Shown here in pieces: positions 16,560 to 27,200 of a DNA stretch of 64,000 nt. Position 1 is the stretch's first letter. Each line of letters begins with the position of its first letter. The position numbers and the translations under genes are program-made. The notes beneath the pieces are model-generated. The model did no database searches. It was not told the DNA's origin and worked only from the letters and a program-made list of their open reading frames with translations. Source of the stretch: a virus; IMG/VR virus record IMGVR_UViG_3300028840_001302, positions 1-64,000 of that record; one strand, written 5' to 3'.

Positions 16560-16877
16560 ATGATTCCTTTCGCTTTTATGAAAACGAAAGTTTTTAGTGC
16601 CGACAACCCTGATGTATTGGAACAGGCATTGAATAAATTCTTTAAAGAGAACCCCGCGCACGGGTTCCTGTCTTTCAATACCCTTCCGAATTTTTTTCAG
16701 GTCGGTAACGTAGCGGAGTCGAAATACTGCGGTATCCTCTGCTATAGCGAAGGAGGTTTTGAGGAAGCACCGGACGAAATCGAAGATGAGGATGAAGAGG
16801 GAAGCGAAGAGTATGAAGCAGAAGAGGAAGAATACGAAGGTGAAGAACAAGCGAAAGGAGGTGGGACCGATGGCTAG
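16560..16877 (+). CDS. Hypothetical protein with acidic tail
   Basis: 105 residues. Residues 1-68 form a small domain. From about residue 69 it is nearly all Glu/Asp/Gly (EEAPDEIEDEDEEG onward). First gene of the packaging operon, preceded by GGAGG. Acidic tails in this position can bind basic partners; no family recognised. Confidence 0.65.
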   Translation: MIPFAFMKTKVFSADNPDVLEQALNKFFKENPAHGFLSFNTLPNFFQVGNVAESKYCGILCYSEGGFEEAPDEIEDEDEEGSEEYEAEEEEYEGEEQAKGGGTDG

Positions 16878-17451
16878 AGGTAGGCCAGTGAGAGGTCACG
16901 CATATAACAAACAGGATAAAAACAGGTTCGCGGAACTTGAAAATCTTGGATGTTATAAAAAGTACGGTTTTGGGAACGGATATTTCCGGGATGAGGATGA
17001 GAGGGAGAAGAAAGATATGCTTCCTTCCCCTTGTGCCAAATGTCCTAAAAATGCGAAATGTTATAAAAAGACGGAACAGGCCGCGAATCCTTCCGACCCG
17101 AAGGAAATGCTCGTGGTACTCGGTCTTAATGAAATCGAAGGCACAACCGCGAGAGTTATGAGTGACATTCGGGCAGATGTAGAGGAACTTCCTCCCGTTG
17201 CCGGGATGAGAGATATGCAGGAGTTTTATAAAATATCTCCGTGTAAAGGTAAGTATGGTTTCGGGACCGGATACTGGTTCTCAGATGAAGTACCAATATG
17301 CGGGATTTGTGGTCTTCAAAAAAGTTGTTATGCTGAATTCCAGAAACAGCTTATCGAAGGTATCCCGCTTATCGAAAATTATGTGAAGAATATGTTGGAT
17401 GGAGCGCAAGCAAGAAACGATGGCGAAGTCTTCACAAAAGAAACAAGTTAG
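16870..17451 (+). CDS. Zinc-binding protein with duplicated Cys module, next to terminase
   Basis: 193 residues. ATG 16870 has an excellent AAAGGAGGTGG SD and overlaps the previous stop. It contains two related modules: KYGFGNGYF followed by PCAKCPKNAKCY (about 37-75), and KYGFGTGYWF followed by ICGICGLQKSCY (about 130-160). Each can bind zinc and both share the order KYGFGxGY, CxxC, CY. The position just before the large terminase is where a small terminase subunit is usually found, but no standard small-subunit fold is visible; this is a candidate DNA-recognition partner only. Confidence 0.6.
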   Translation: MARGRPVRGHAYNKQDKNRFAELENLGCYKKYGFGNGYFRDEDEREKKDMLPSPCAKCPKNAKCYKKTEQAANPSDPKEMLVVLGLNEIEGTTARVMSDIRADVEELPPVAGMRDMQEFYKISPCKGKYGFGTGYWFSDEVPICGICGLQKSCYAEFQKQLIEGIPLIENYVKNMLDGAQARNDGEVFTKETS

Positions 17452-19801
17452 AAAAAAATGTCTGTGCGGATGTGGTAAACTTGTCCCAAAGGCAAAATCT
17501 GGAATGAAGCAACCTTCATTCTGCCGGGGACACCATCCGATGCAGAGATTGAATAAAACCAAAAAAGAGAAAATTAAAAAGAGAAAAAAGAAGAAACCGG
17601 ATGCGAAGAGACGCAACCCTAAAAATCCGCAAGAGCAAGTTGATAAAAGTAGAATATGTATATATAAAAAACCAGATGGCTCTCCCTGCAAAGCGATTGC
17701 ATTAAAAGGGAAAGATTACTGTACTTTCCACTCCCCCGCAAACATGAAACAGAAAAGCCCTGTCCTTAAAAAGGGAGAGTATTTAGGCTCCCCTCTGAAG
17801 TCCGTAGATGATGTAATGAAGGACGGTAAACCGTTTGAGCTTCGCTGGTTTGAGAAGCACTATATGAAGCGGATTTATGAGTCGGTTTCCCCATACTTCG
17901 CAGCAATTAAATCCGCGCAAGTTGGTATATCTGAATATGAGTTAATGAAAATAATATGGTTCATCCGTAAATATGGAATGACCGCACGGCGTAGGGTCAT
18001 GCTCACTCTTCCAACCGCCACGGATGCAAAAGACTTTTCTAAGGACCGCATTGATTCTATTCTTTGGGAGAACCGTAAATTATTCGGACACGAAAAAGAA
18101 AAAAGGAAGAAGTGGACCGATAATGTCTCTATGAAAGAAGTTGCAAATTCCTTAATATTCATACGCGGTACTAAAGGTAAAGCACGGCATACTTCGACTC
18201 CTTCTGATATGAATATCCATGATGAAGTTAATTTCTCCGATGCTGTCACGATGAGTAAATTTGCTTCGCGTCTAGGAGCTTCAGAATTTCAATGGGTCAA
18301 TTGGATTTCCACTCCTACTTTTCCGGGCGAAGGTATTGACGAAAAATTCCAAGACGGATGCCAATTTCATTTCCACGTCCCCTGCACGGATTGTGATAAT
18401 TGGGTAAAGCTTTGTTGTGAACCTCTCGAACACATGGACCACGAGAATGATATTTGGGCTTGTGAAAAATGCGGAGGGGAACTTGATAGAGCGGCAGGAA
18501 GATGGATTGCAGAGAGGCCCGAACTCATTGGAGAAAAAGAAAGCTTTCATATTACGAATCCGATGCGTCTTAATGAGACACCCTCCTCTATAATGGCGAA
18601 AAAAGATGATTATAAGCGTGAGGCCGATTGGTACAATTTCGTTCTCGGATTAACATTTGAGTCAACAGGCAATCGTATAGCACCTCTCGCTTTGGAAGCA
18701 TGTACGAATGCCGCATATAAATTACATCTGCGTGATGATAGACCTTGCACGATGGGCGTTGACCAATCTTCCAAATGGCATCACATCCATATTTCTTCGT
18801 GGGATGCTAAAGCTCGTAGGCAAACCGTATGGGTAGAGAAAGTTGATACGGAAGAATCATTTGATTCAACTCTCGATTTACTTATGCGGCAGTTTAATAT
18901 TGTGATAGCCGTTATTGACGGTTCTCCGAATTTAAACTCCGCGAAAAAATTTGCTAAGAAACATAAAGGTCGTGTCTTCGTACACTTTCATAATGATAAA
19001 ATGTTTGATGATGTCCAATGGGACGAAAAAGAACATAAAGTCGTTACAAATAAAACGCAGATGATGGATAAGCTCTCTGAGGAAGTTAAACGTCTCGAAT
19101 GGATTTGTCCGGACCATCCGCGTACACGGGAACTTAAAAAGCATATTAAAAATATGCGGAGACGTGCCGGGGATGAAGAGGAAGAAAAAGATGCACGTTG
19201 GGTGAACGTGGGAGAGGACCACTTCAATGATGCGTGGATGTTTGATTTTATTGCCAAGATTCGTGCAAAGGAATTTTACGAACCCCAAGTAAGAATCTCC
19301 ACCATAGGTCCGGATGTGGACCAAAAAGAGTCCGAAGATATCGTAATGGAGCTAATCAAGGTCGATGATGTTGAGCAGATTTTTTCGTATTTTATTCAAA
19401 AAAATCGTGGAATGTTCGTTGCCGACATGGTATTATCTCCATCAGCGAAGGAAGTTTTCATAAATCTCGAAAAATCCTTCGGAGTCAAAAAAATATTGGA
19501 GGTATCAAAACCCTCACCTCATAACGCAAAATTTCTATCAGAGTTGATGGAGTCTCAAAACCATGCGGAAGAAGAAGACGCAAACAGGGACTCGGACGGG
19601 GAAGAAGAAATCCCGGACTACGACCCGAACCCCCACGAAGTCTTTGAAGACGAAAAACACAACGAAAGCTTCAAAAAAAGCTCCTCCAAAAAGGCCGCGA
19701 AAAAGAAAGCGAAGAAAAAGTCCAAACGTGGAAATACTCCCGGTGTCGCAAGGGATACCACCACAGGGGTTGCAATCACCGCAATCACCAATGATAAGTA
19801 G
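17420..19801 (+). CDS. terL: Terminase large subunit (GpA-type) with N-terminal zinc fingers
   Basis: About 793 residues. It packages DNA: ATPase plus nuclease. Near 165-172 is SAQVGISE, a GpA-type Walker A variant; NIHDEVNF is Walker B. The nuclease half has GVDQSS, VIAVIDGSP and FNDAWMFD acidic residues. A CxxC pair (CTDC, CEKC) sits between the halves. Unusually, the first 110 residues carry two extra cysteine clusters (CLCGCG...FC.GHH and CIYKKPDGSPC...YCTFH). The tail from about residue 715 is acidic, then Lys-rich. Start ATG 17420 versus 17399 is uncertain; neither has a strong SD. Confidence 0.85.
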   Translation: MAKSSQKKQVRKKCLCGCGKLVPKAKSGMKQPSFCRGHHPMQRLNKTKKEKIKKRKKKKPDAKRRNPKNPQEQVDKSRICIYKKPDGSPCKAIALKGKDYCTFHSPANMKQKSPVLKKGEYLGSPLKSVDDVMKDGKPFELRWFEKHYMKRIYESVSPYFAAIKSAQVGISEYELMKIIWFIRKYGMTARRRVMLTLPTATDAKDFSKDRIDSILWENRKLFGHEKEKRKKWTDNVSMKEVANSLIFIRGTKGKARHTSTPSDMNIHDEVNFSDAVTMSKFASRLGASEFQWVNWISTPTFPGEGIDEKFQDGCQFHFHVPCTDCDNWVKLCCEPLEHMDHENDIWACEKCGGELDRAAGRWIAERPELIGEKESFHITNPMRLNETPSSIMAKKDDYKREADWYNFVLGLTFESTGNRIAPLALEACTNAAYKLHLRDDRPCTMGVDQSSKWHHIHISSWDAKARRQTVWVEKVDTEESFDSTLDLLMRQFNIVIAVIDGSPNLNSAKKFAKKHKGRVFVHFHNDKMFDDVQWDEKEHKVVTNKTQMMDKLSEEVKRLEWICPDHPRTRELKKHIKNMRRRAGDEEEEKDARWVNVGEDHFNDAWMFDFIAKIRAKEFYEPQVRISTIGPDVDQKESEDIVMELIKVDDVEQIFSYFIQKNRGMFVADMVLSPSAKEVFINLEKSFGVKKILEVSKPSPHNAKFLSELMESQNHAEEEDANRDSDGEEEIPDYDPNPHEVFEDEKHNESFKKSSSKKAAKKKAKKKSKRGNTPGVARDTTTGVAITAITNDK

Positions 19802-22619
19802 CCCCTTCGTACCAACTCTTAGAGAGATGGTCGAAAACATAACCCTTCAAAAAGCGGAACTCGCAAAAAATATTGCTGAAGGTGAACGGCGCGGAAAAAT
19901 AACTTCCGGACGCGGAGGTTATTATCAGCAAAGAGTCGAAGTCGCCATTCAGGATATGTACCTTGCGCTTTACCGAAAACATCCGTGGGTAAAAACTGCG
20001 GTTAACCAAATCGCACGAGCGGTACTCGGTACACACTTCCAGATAGTCCCTTCTCGATATGTAAAAGAGACGCAAGCAAACCCCGACCCCGACCAGAAAA
20101 AAGTTTTGATGGATTTGATTTATCATCCGAATCCGGACGAGACACAATCCTTCTTAATCTTTTGGGGTCTAGCCCGTCTTAAAATTTGCGGCGAAGTTTT
20201 TTACGAAGTCGAACCTGATGGAATGAATAATCCGAGAAACGTCTATACATTGCAAGGCCGTGTACTGGTTAACGTGGACCCATTCACCGGAGAGTTTAAA
20301 GACCCGAAGTACATACAATACCTTAATCGTACTGGCGCAATGTACGGGACTCCTTTTGAAGATGAAGAAGTCATTCACATAATTGACCCGAATCCTATAG
20401 GCGGTATTCGTGGTCACTCTGATATGGAAGCTTTAGAGCTTTCCTTAATAACCGATATTTTCGCGCAACAGTTTAATAAGAATATTTTCGTAAACGCCGG
20501 GAAACGAACTCTGATATTCCAACTCCAAAAAGGATTAAGCCATACCGAAGCGGAACGTAACAGACATGAAATCCGGCAGCATTATCAAGGTGCGGTCAAA
20601 GCGCATTCGCCTTGCCTGATAATCGAAGGTGAAGTGGACATTAAAGACTTGCAAGAAAAACTGCAAGATATCGAATTTATAAAAGGCCGCGAACAGGTGC
20701 GACAGGAAGTTCTCTCTACCTTCGGAGTTCCTCCGACAAAAGTAGGTCTCGAACAGAAAAATGTCGATGCCACGGAAGCGGATACTCAGTTCTCGAAAGA
20801 TACCATTCGTCCAGTAGTTGTAACTTTACAGGACGGGTTAAATCATTTCTTCGCAACAAAATATGGTATCACGGATTGGGAACTGAAACTCAACTACGTT
20901 GAAACGAAAGATGAAAGAAGGCTCGCCCGACTTCTCGAAGTTATCGGGAAACGCGGATATGCCACGATTAATGAGGCAAGAGAATATCTCGGTCTTGCAA
21001 GACTTCCGGATGGAGATGTTATCCGTGTATATAGTCAGAAGACCGGGACTTTTATAGACCCATTAGACCCTCCCGAACCAATAAGGCCGGATGTACCAGC
21101 GCAACAACAACCTCCGGGGGAGGGTGATACCGAAGCTCAAGATGCTTTGCGGGACTTGCTTGACGATGGCGGTTCTCTCGAAGACATCATGCAACTCTTA
21201 GGTGATATGTTTACAGAGGATGAGCTTCGGGAGGTAGCTCCTGATTTTTTTACGAGCAAGGACGTTCAACAGATTGGGACTGACTACGCTAAAGAATTAG
21301 CGGAGGAAATAAGTAAAATACAATCAGGAGTAATGAAGAAGTTTGAAAATCTCTCAAAAGATGTAAAGTTAGATGATGGCATAGATTTCGAGTTCCCTGA
21401 AATTCAAATAGATATGTTCCCAAGTGGCAGCTTCCGTGTCTCTACAGTCGGCGCGTTAAGACGTGGGTATATGGAAGGCCAAAGGGAACTAGCTCGGAAA
21501 TTGGGACAGAAAGTAAAGTGGTCTCTCGTTCCGAAGTCCGAGTTCAAGATGATGAAGTCCCGTGCGAACAGAATTGCTCGGAGATTGCAACGAGACCTAT
21601 TCGCAGGGGAACCGAAATCAGGAAGACTCGGAGTAAAACGTGCGTTGTTAAGAGCGGAAAAAGAAGGTTGGTCAATGGACAAACTTCGGACTACGCTCGA
21701 AAGATATTTTGAAGAGAGTAAGAGTTGGAAAGCTCTACAAATAGCCCGGACTGAAATCATGCGCTCTTACTATATGGGTATGGCAAGAGCGGCAAAGAAA
21801 ATGAAATACGGTTTCGCTTATATTCAGTTGGGAGCGAAACCCTGTTCATTCTGTTCTGCGGCGGCGGCAAATTTGGGCGTGAATAAGCTCGAAGTAATTT
21901 TAGATTTCTTCGCAGGACATCACCCGAATATTGATTGTATGATGGTGGTCGTGAAAAAAGCAGGGAAGGATACACCACCTTTAAAGAAAGTTCCGGAAGG
22001 TTTCAAACCTATGGCAAATATGTGGACCGCGAATCTAGGGTATGCCGTTGATGATGAAGGTTGGGGTAGCGTGGCACTCGCGGAAGAACATACTGAAGTC
22101 TGGAAACGTATCGGGGATATTGAAAAAAATCTTCACTATCTCACACGTTTCGATTTTATGGAAAAAAGCGATATTCCGGAACTCGCTAAAGCATTGGAAA
22201 AGCTTCCGGATTGTCTCGTATCGAGAGGTGTATTCGAGCTTATAAATTTTGTCGAATTTCATAACTCGCTTCCCGGAAAAATGGCAGGGAAATATTTACC
22301 GGATGCGAGATACTTCCAACTTTCGCGTTACAGGTCGAAAGATTGGGGTGCTGTCTGGACGGAACTCGTTGGGAGGTTGATGCACGATGTATTGAATTTC
22401 ACGGACCGTGAAGTTCGTATTGACGAAATTTTATCTTCAACATACGATGATGAGATACTCGAACATCTTAGAGCGAAGTACAACATGATAGGAAGAATGA
22501 CCGCGAGTGAATTTGCGAAAAGCTTCAGGCTTTTCTTCGAGTCACCGACTCTTCTTTCTCAAGAGTCGCCTGATATATACGATTTGGTTTCCCGGCTTGC
22601 AAGTCCGATGATGGAGTAA
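19563..22619 (+). CDS. Portal protein fused to MuF head-morphogenesis domain
   Basis: 1018 residues if started at ATG 19563 (GGAG ten bases upstream); 942 if started at ATG 19791, which lacks a nearby SD. The portal domain covers about residues 85-490 (HPWVKTAVNQIARAVLG; GIRGHSDMEALE; FGVPPTKVG). A MuF-type minor-head domain follows (about 640-800), with ARTEIMRSYYMG and PCSFC ... HHPNIDC. The last 200 residues contain TELVGRLMHDVLN and ASEFAKSFRLFFESP, which look like a zincin metallopeptidase that lost the HE of HEXXH. The portal forms the DNA channel; MuF proteins enter the capsid. The long start overlaps terL by 239 nt and gives a very basic N terminus. Confidence 0.82.
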   Translation: MRKKKTQTGTRTGKKKSRTTTRTPTKSLKTKNTTKASKKAPPKRPRKRKRRKSPNVEILPVSQGIPPQGLQSPQSPMISSPFVPTLREMVENITLQKAELAKNIAEGERRGKITSGRGGYYQQRVEVAIQDMYLALYRKHPWVKTAVNQIARAVLGTHFQIVPSRYVKETQANPDPDQKKVLMDLIYHPNPDETQSFLIFWGLARLKICGEVFYEVEPDGMNNPRNVYTLQGRVLVNVDPFTGEFKDPKYIQYLNRTGAMYGTPFEDEEVIHIIDPNPIGGIRGHSDMEALELSLITDIFAQQFNKNIFVNAGKRTLIFQLQKGLSHTEAERNRHEIRQHYQGAVKAHSPCLIIEGEVDIKDLQEKLQDIEFIKGREQVRQEVLSTFGVPPTKVGLEQKNVDATEADTQFSKDTIRPVVVTLQDGLNHFFATKYGITDWELKLNYVETKDERRLARLLEVIGKRGYATINEAREYLGLARLPDGDVIRVYSQKTGTFIDPLDPPEPIRPDVPAQQQPPGEGDTEAQDALRDLLDDGGSLEDIMQLLGDMFTEDELREVAPDFFTSKDVQQIGTDYAKELAEEISKIQSGVMKKFENLSKDVKLDDGIDFEFPEIQIDMFPSGSFRVSTVGALRRGYMEGQRELARKLGQKVKWSLVPKSEFKMMKSRANRIARRLQRDLFAGEPKSGRLGVKRALLRAEKEGWSMDKLRTTLERYFEESKSWKALQIARTEIMRSYYMGMARAAKKMKYGFAYIQLGAKPCSFCSAAAANLGVNKLEVILDFFAGHHPNIDCMMVVVKKAGKDTPPLKKVPEGFKPMANMWTANLGYAVDDEGWGSVALAEEHTEVWKRIGDIEKNLHYLTRFDFMEKSDIPELAKALEKLPDCLVSRGVFELINFVEFHNSLPGKMAGKYLPDARYFQLSRYRSKDWGAVWTELVGRLMHDVLNFTDREVRIDEILSSTYDDEILEHLRAKYNMIGRMTASEFAKSFRLFFESPTLLSQESPDIYDLVSRLASPMME

Positions 22620-22623
22620 AGCC

Positions 22624-24213
22624 ATGCTGATTAATCTGCAAACGCAATTTGAAAAAACTGTAGTTGATTACACTGATGCCGAACTCTCCGGAATGTGGAG
22701 TGAGCTTTCAGAGCGTTGGGATAAGCTTATGAAAGCGGGTGTCAGTGAAGGTGAAGAATGGACGGAAGTTTCCGAGCAGGGTAGAGTCGTGCTTTCGGAA
22801 ATAGTGCGTAGAAAAAAACAAACCTTCGAGACCATGACCTACAAAAATGACGCGCTTCTCCCGTGGCAACTCGGAGGGATTGCTGATGAGTCCCTCCTTC
22901 TCACAGATTTGAGAATGCGGCAGCTTCTTAATAAAGAGATAAAATATCTCGTGCTGGTCAGTCCCACTCCGTTCACTGGATTTTTTAAGGCGGTCACGAC
23001 TGATTCGGAAATGGGTTTTATTCGCTTCGGTTTCACCGAAGATAATGTACTCCCTGATAAAGAACTTAAGGATTACAAATTCGATGATGTTTATATGCGT
23101 GTTGAAATCGGAGAATTAGAAAAATACTCCAAGTTCCACGGTCTTTCGGATGAAGAGGTAGAGAAACTTAAAGACGGTGGAGTGCAGTATGTATATATGT
23201 ATCCGGTCCGGGAGGTATTGCAGCTAGACAATCCTTATGATTATGGTGAGTCCGTAGCAACGGCGAATTTTTTAGAGCGTGAACGCATGGGCTTTGATGT
23301 CCGATTGAAGAACTCGCCAGTAGTTGTTTACGGGTCTTTCTATTTCATCTTACCTCAATTGGCGCGAATGTTGGACATGGTTCCTCACAATCGTTTCGTT
23401 GAGGTATTCTCCGGACCGGGAGATTTTAGCCTTGAGAAAAAGCCTGTCGATGAAAACATTATGAATGATATAGACAGTGAAGTTCTCATGCTGTTTAAGC
23501 TTCTCAAGGATATTTCTATAAAAGAGATTTTGACTCTGCGGAAAAAGGAGTGGAGGAGAAACAAAGATGTCTGGAAAAAACTCCGAGCATCCAAACCCAC
23601 TGAGCCAATCGAAAAACTTTACCGCTATTTCTATCTCGCCCGTTGCGGAGACATTCTCGGTAAATCCCCTGCCTCAGTGGATAAACGATATTTTTCAAAA
23701 TTCAATACCGGAGTCCCGAAAGACGATGCCGAACACGGCTTTGGTAAAAAGGTCCGTGCTGAGAGACTTATTGAGCAAGCGATAGTATCCAATGCGAAAT
23801 TGCAGAGGATAACTTTCTCGAATCAGGATTGCATGAAAATAGTGGAGGAGTTTAAAGACGACCCGGATGCTTTATTTTTCTGCGACCCTCCATATCTTGA
23901 TGTGACTTTCGGGTTTGGTTACAAAACGGATGCGAAGAATATTGACTTCCCGAAGTTTGCAAAACTGTTGCAATCGGTTAAAGGGAAGTGGGTCTTTTTA
24001 CATAACGCACATGCGACTATAATGAAACTTTTCAAAGATAACCACCTTGTTAAGTTTCTCGGAGTCAAGAGACCTCCGTTCTTCGGAAAGAAAAAGAAAA
24101 AAGAAAAAGCGGAACGTGCGCTTTATTATATGTTCGCTAACTTCGATATAGGAAAACTGATGAAACTCACGGACAGAGGTTTCACCTCTGGTCCTACGAC
24201 CATTTGCGTCTAG
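22624..24213 (+). CDS. Dam-like (D12 class) adenine methyltransferase with extra N-terminal domain
   Basis: 529 residues. The methyltransferase part runs from about 230. VFSGPGDFSLEK (261-272) stands for the SAM-binding FxGxG motif, NDID (281-284) is the ribose-binding acidic site, and CDPPYL (420-425) is the catalytic DPPY. With DPPY intact it may be active on adenine N6. Residues 106-200 hold a separate domain (IRFGFT ... YVYMYPVRE) that recurs in the next, giant protein. The placement between portal and capsid genes suggests head association. SD GGAG, 4-nt gap after the portal. Confidence 0.75.
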   Translation: MLINLQTQFEKTVVDYTDAELSGMWSELSERWDKLMKAGVSEGEEWTEVSEQGRVVLSEIVRRKKQTFETMTYKNDALLPWQLGGIADESLLLTDLRMRQLLNKEIKYLVLVSPTPFTGFFKAVTTDSEMGFIRFGFTEDNVLPDKELKDYKFDDVYMRVEIGELEKYSKFHGLSDEEVEKLKDGGVQYVYMYPVREVLQLDNPYDYGESVATANFLERERMGFDVRLKNSPVVVYGSFYFILPQLARMLDMVPHNRFVEVFSGPGDFSLEKKPVDENIMNDIDSEVLMLFKLLKDISIKEILTLRKKEWRRNKDVWKKLRASKPTEPIEKLYRYFYLARCGDILGKSPASVDKRYFSKFNTGVPKDDAEHGFGKKVRAERLIEQAIVSNAKLQRITFSNQDCMKIVEEFKDDPDALFFCDPPYLDVTFGFGYKTDAKNIDFPKFAKLLQSVKGKWVFLHNAHATIMKLFKDNHLVKFLGVKRPPFFGKKKKKEKAERALYYMFANFDIGKLMKLTDRGFTSGPTTICV

Positions 24214-24222
24214 GGGAAAACC

Positions 24223-27200
24223 ATGTTTACGATACAATTTTTAGGAACTCGTGGACTCGTTCCTCAAAGCTCGGAACTTCACAAACAGTTCTCCGCTATG
24301 ATAATCGAGTGGAAGAAACAAGCGGTCCTTTTTAATTTCGGGCTGACTTGGAAAGATGCCCCTCTTCCTGAAGTGGATGCAATCTATCTCTCACACGGTC
24401 ATATAGACGACATCGGAGGCTTGCAGGACCGCACGGTTGATATTCCGATTTACTGTTCCGAAGCAACGAAAGAACTTTTACCAAAAAGTTTGAAGGCATC
24501 GGATATCCGCATCGTTCCCCGTGACGGAAAAATCGAACTCTTGGATTGGGAGGTGGAATGCTTCCCTGTCAAACATGCGACTTACGCACCAGTGACAGGA
24601 CTTGCGCTCTACATCGACAACAAAAAAGTTGTTGTACCTTTCGATGTTCTCGAAATACCGGAGCTTGATATTCTTTTTGATACGGACGTTTTTATCGCGG
24701 ATGGCGACCAACTCGAACAGGATACTCGCAGGAGAGACGAAGATTCCGGTGAGATGCACGGACACGGTTCACTTCAGAAACAACTCCGCTGGTGTAACTC
24801 ATTTAAAATTCCTGTGATGCTTATTCATCATTTCGGCAAAGACGCTATCAAAATGAGTCCGGAAGATTTACTTGATTGGCTTAATGAATCTTCCAAGAGG
24901 ATTGCTCCGAGAACCCTTGCGATTCCAACATGGGACGGGAAGACAGTTCAGGTTGAAGGGAATAATGTTCTTTGGGAACGGATGAACGGCGAAGTCGTGA
25001 AACAGAAAATGCCGAAACCCGTTGACCCGGAGAAGCCCGGAGAATTTTTTATCCCGCATCCACAAAGACTTTCAAAAAATTTACTCGAAGAAGCGAGAGC
25101 GGTGTCAACGCAATTGCTTTCTTCAGGTCGTGATAACATGGTTCTTTACGAACCGAAACTACGGTATCTTCCATATATCTACACGAAGGCCGGAAAAAAT
25201 ATCGCGGCCTTAAGTGATGGAATGTTCAAACAGATTAAGCCGATGGTATTGTCTTACCCGGATTGCCTCACCAACACCGAAGAAGTGAATCGTCTCGCAA
25301 AGGAATTCGATTTCGCCACGGAAGATTTTCCTCTTATACTGGCTTTTCTGAAGAGATGTAAAGTTGTGAAGGCGAGTTCTTTTCTCCGCAACTTCAATGC
25401 AGAAAGATTAAGTGATTACATCGTGCTATCCACTTCGGAAGAATTGAAGTGGCCTTCCAGTATGGAACATATCCAATTGGCAAAAATGGAAGTCTCCGAA
25501 GAAGTTCTTATGAAGAGACCGCTTCCAATCGGAGGAGGCCGGGGATTCATGCTCGATGTTCTCAGTCAGTTTGAAGACTTCAGTAAATATGATAAATATG
25601 TTGAGCCTTTCGCTGGCGGGGCTACATTATTCTTCCACAACATCGAAAAACTTAAAGGTAAGACGGTAGTGTTGAATGACACTGACCCTCTCGTTGTAGC
25701 GTGGTTACGTTTCCTCCGTGATGGAACGGATGAGCAACTTGAAAAGCTTCGCGGTTTCGATTGGAGACCGAAGAAGGAAACTTTCAAGAGGCTGAAGAAC
25801 ACCGCAGCGACAACGATGCTCGAAAAAGTTTACAAACTTATATACACAACGATATATTCGTGGCAGGGATTGAGAGACTCTTTCTCTGCCGACAGGGAAG
25901 AACGTATCCATAATCTTCTTTCGGACAAAAAAATAAACAGGTTCCGTGAAGCAATGAAAGCAATTAATCCGACCATCACTCAAGAGGATGGTTTGGATGT
26001 AATGAAAGAGTACGACAGTCCGAGAACATTCTTTTATCTTGACCCGCCGACAAAACTTAATTTTTCAAAGGCATTCAAGACGGAAGAATTTCAGAATGCG
26101 GAAAATCTTGAGAAGTTCTTCAACTTACTCGCGCATGTCGAAGGTGATTTCTTCTGGACCACTAATCCGACTGACCGTTATAAAAAACTTCTCACGAGAA
26201 AATTCCTTGCGAATGGTCGTCACCTTTATACTTTGACACGGAAGGGGAAAGATTCGTACCCGGAAATAATTGTATCGAGCATGGAACTCCCTTTCAAAGA
26301 CACACGGAGATGGAAAGTCGGAACGGCTTTGAAAGATGTTCGGTGGAGAGCAGACCTTAATGCGCTCATGTATAATAATCATAAATACCGGGAAGATATT
26401 TTCCTTAACATCCCCAAAGTAGAGCTTCGTTCCGGGTTGGCTGAATTGTCCACGGATGATACATGGCTCTTCGGTGTGAGCAACATCCCGATAGAAAAAA
26501 TAGACCCGGATTGGTTGCACAGTCTTGATGTAACCGAACTGATGATGATTCACGCAAGACTCCATGCACTTTATTACCAATGGAAAAAAGAAGGCAAGAC
26601 GATTGAGCCTCTCGTGAACGCACACCAATTTGTTGCGAATGAAATCCGGGGACGTGGACTCGAACACCGTATCTCTACGGACATTGACCGTCTATCTAAA
26701 AATCAGAAGAACGCATCGGACTTTGATATAGAAAAGGAAATGCAGGACTTTTTAACGATGCGTCCTTATGCTTACATCGTGGGTTCTATCGTTGTGAACG
26801 GTTTCGGGAGAGATGTGGATATTTTAACTCGTGATACACGGTATAACGAAACCTTCAGCGATAACGTGCAGACATATTTAAAGCACATGGGAGTCCCGGT
26901 ACACATTTTCCCGGACCCGATAGGACCATTCACGTCATACAAGCCTCTCGTGTCGATGGGTTACTTCCGTGAAGTAAATAAGAAAGCGGTTCCGGAGGAG
27001 CTTTCACAATATTGGTACGAAGATGAAGACAGATTTTGCTATCTCTCGGATGTCGTGGAAAAACTTCCGGAGTTTTACGAGAGTAAGCCTTGCGTTTTTT
27101 ACTCAGTAGATAAGGATACTTACGTCCTGCATCTGCTCTCCGATGAAAACACGGATATTAAAGCACTTAAATTCCGTTTATCGTGGCAACTTAATGAGGT

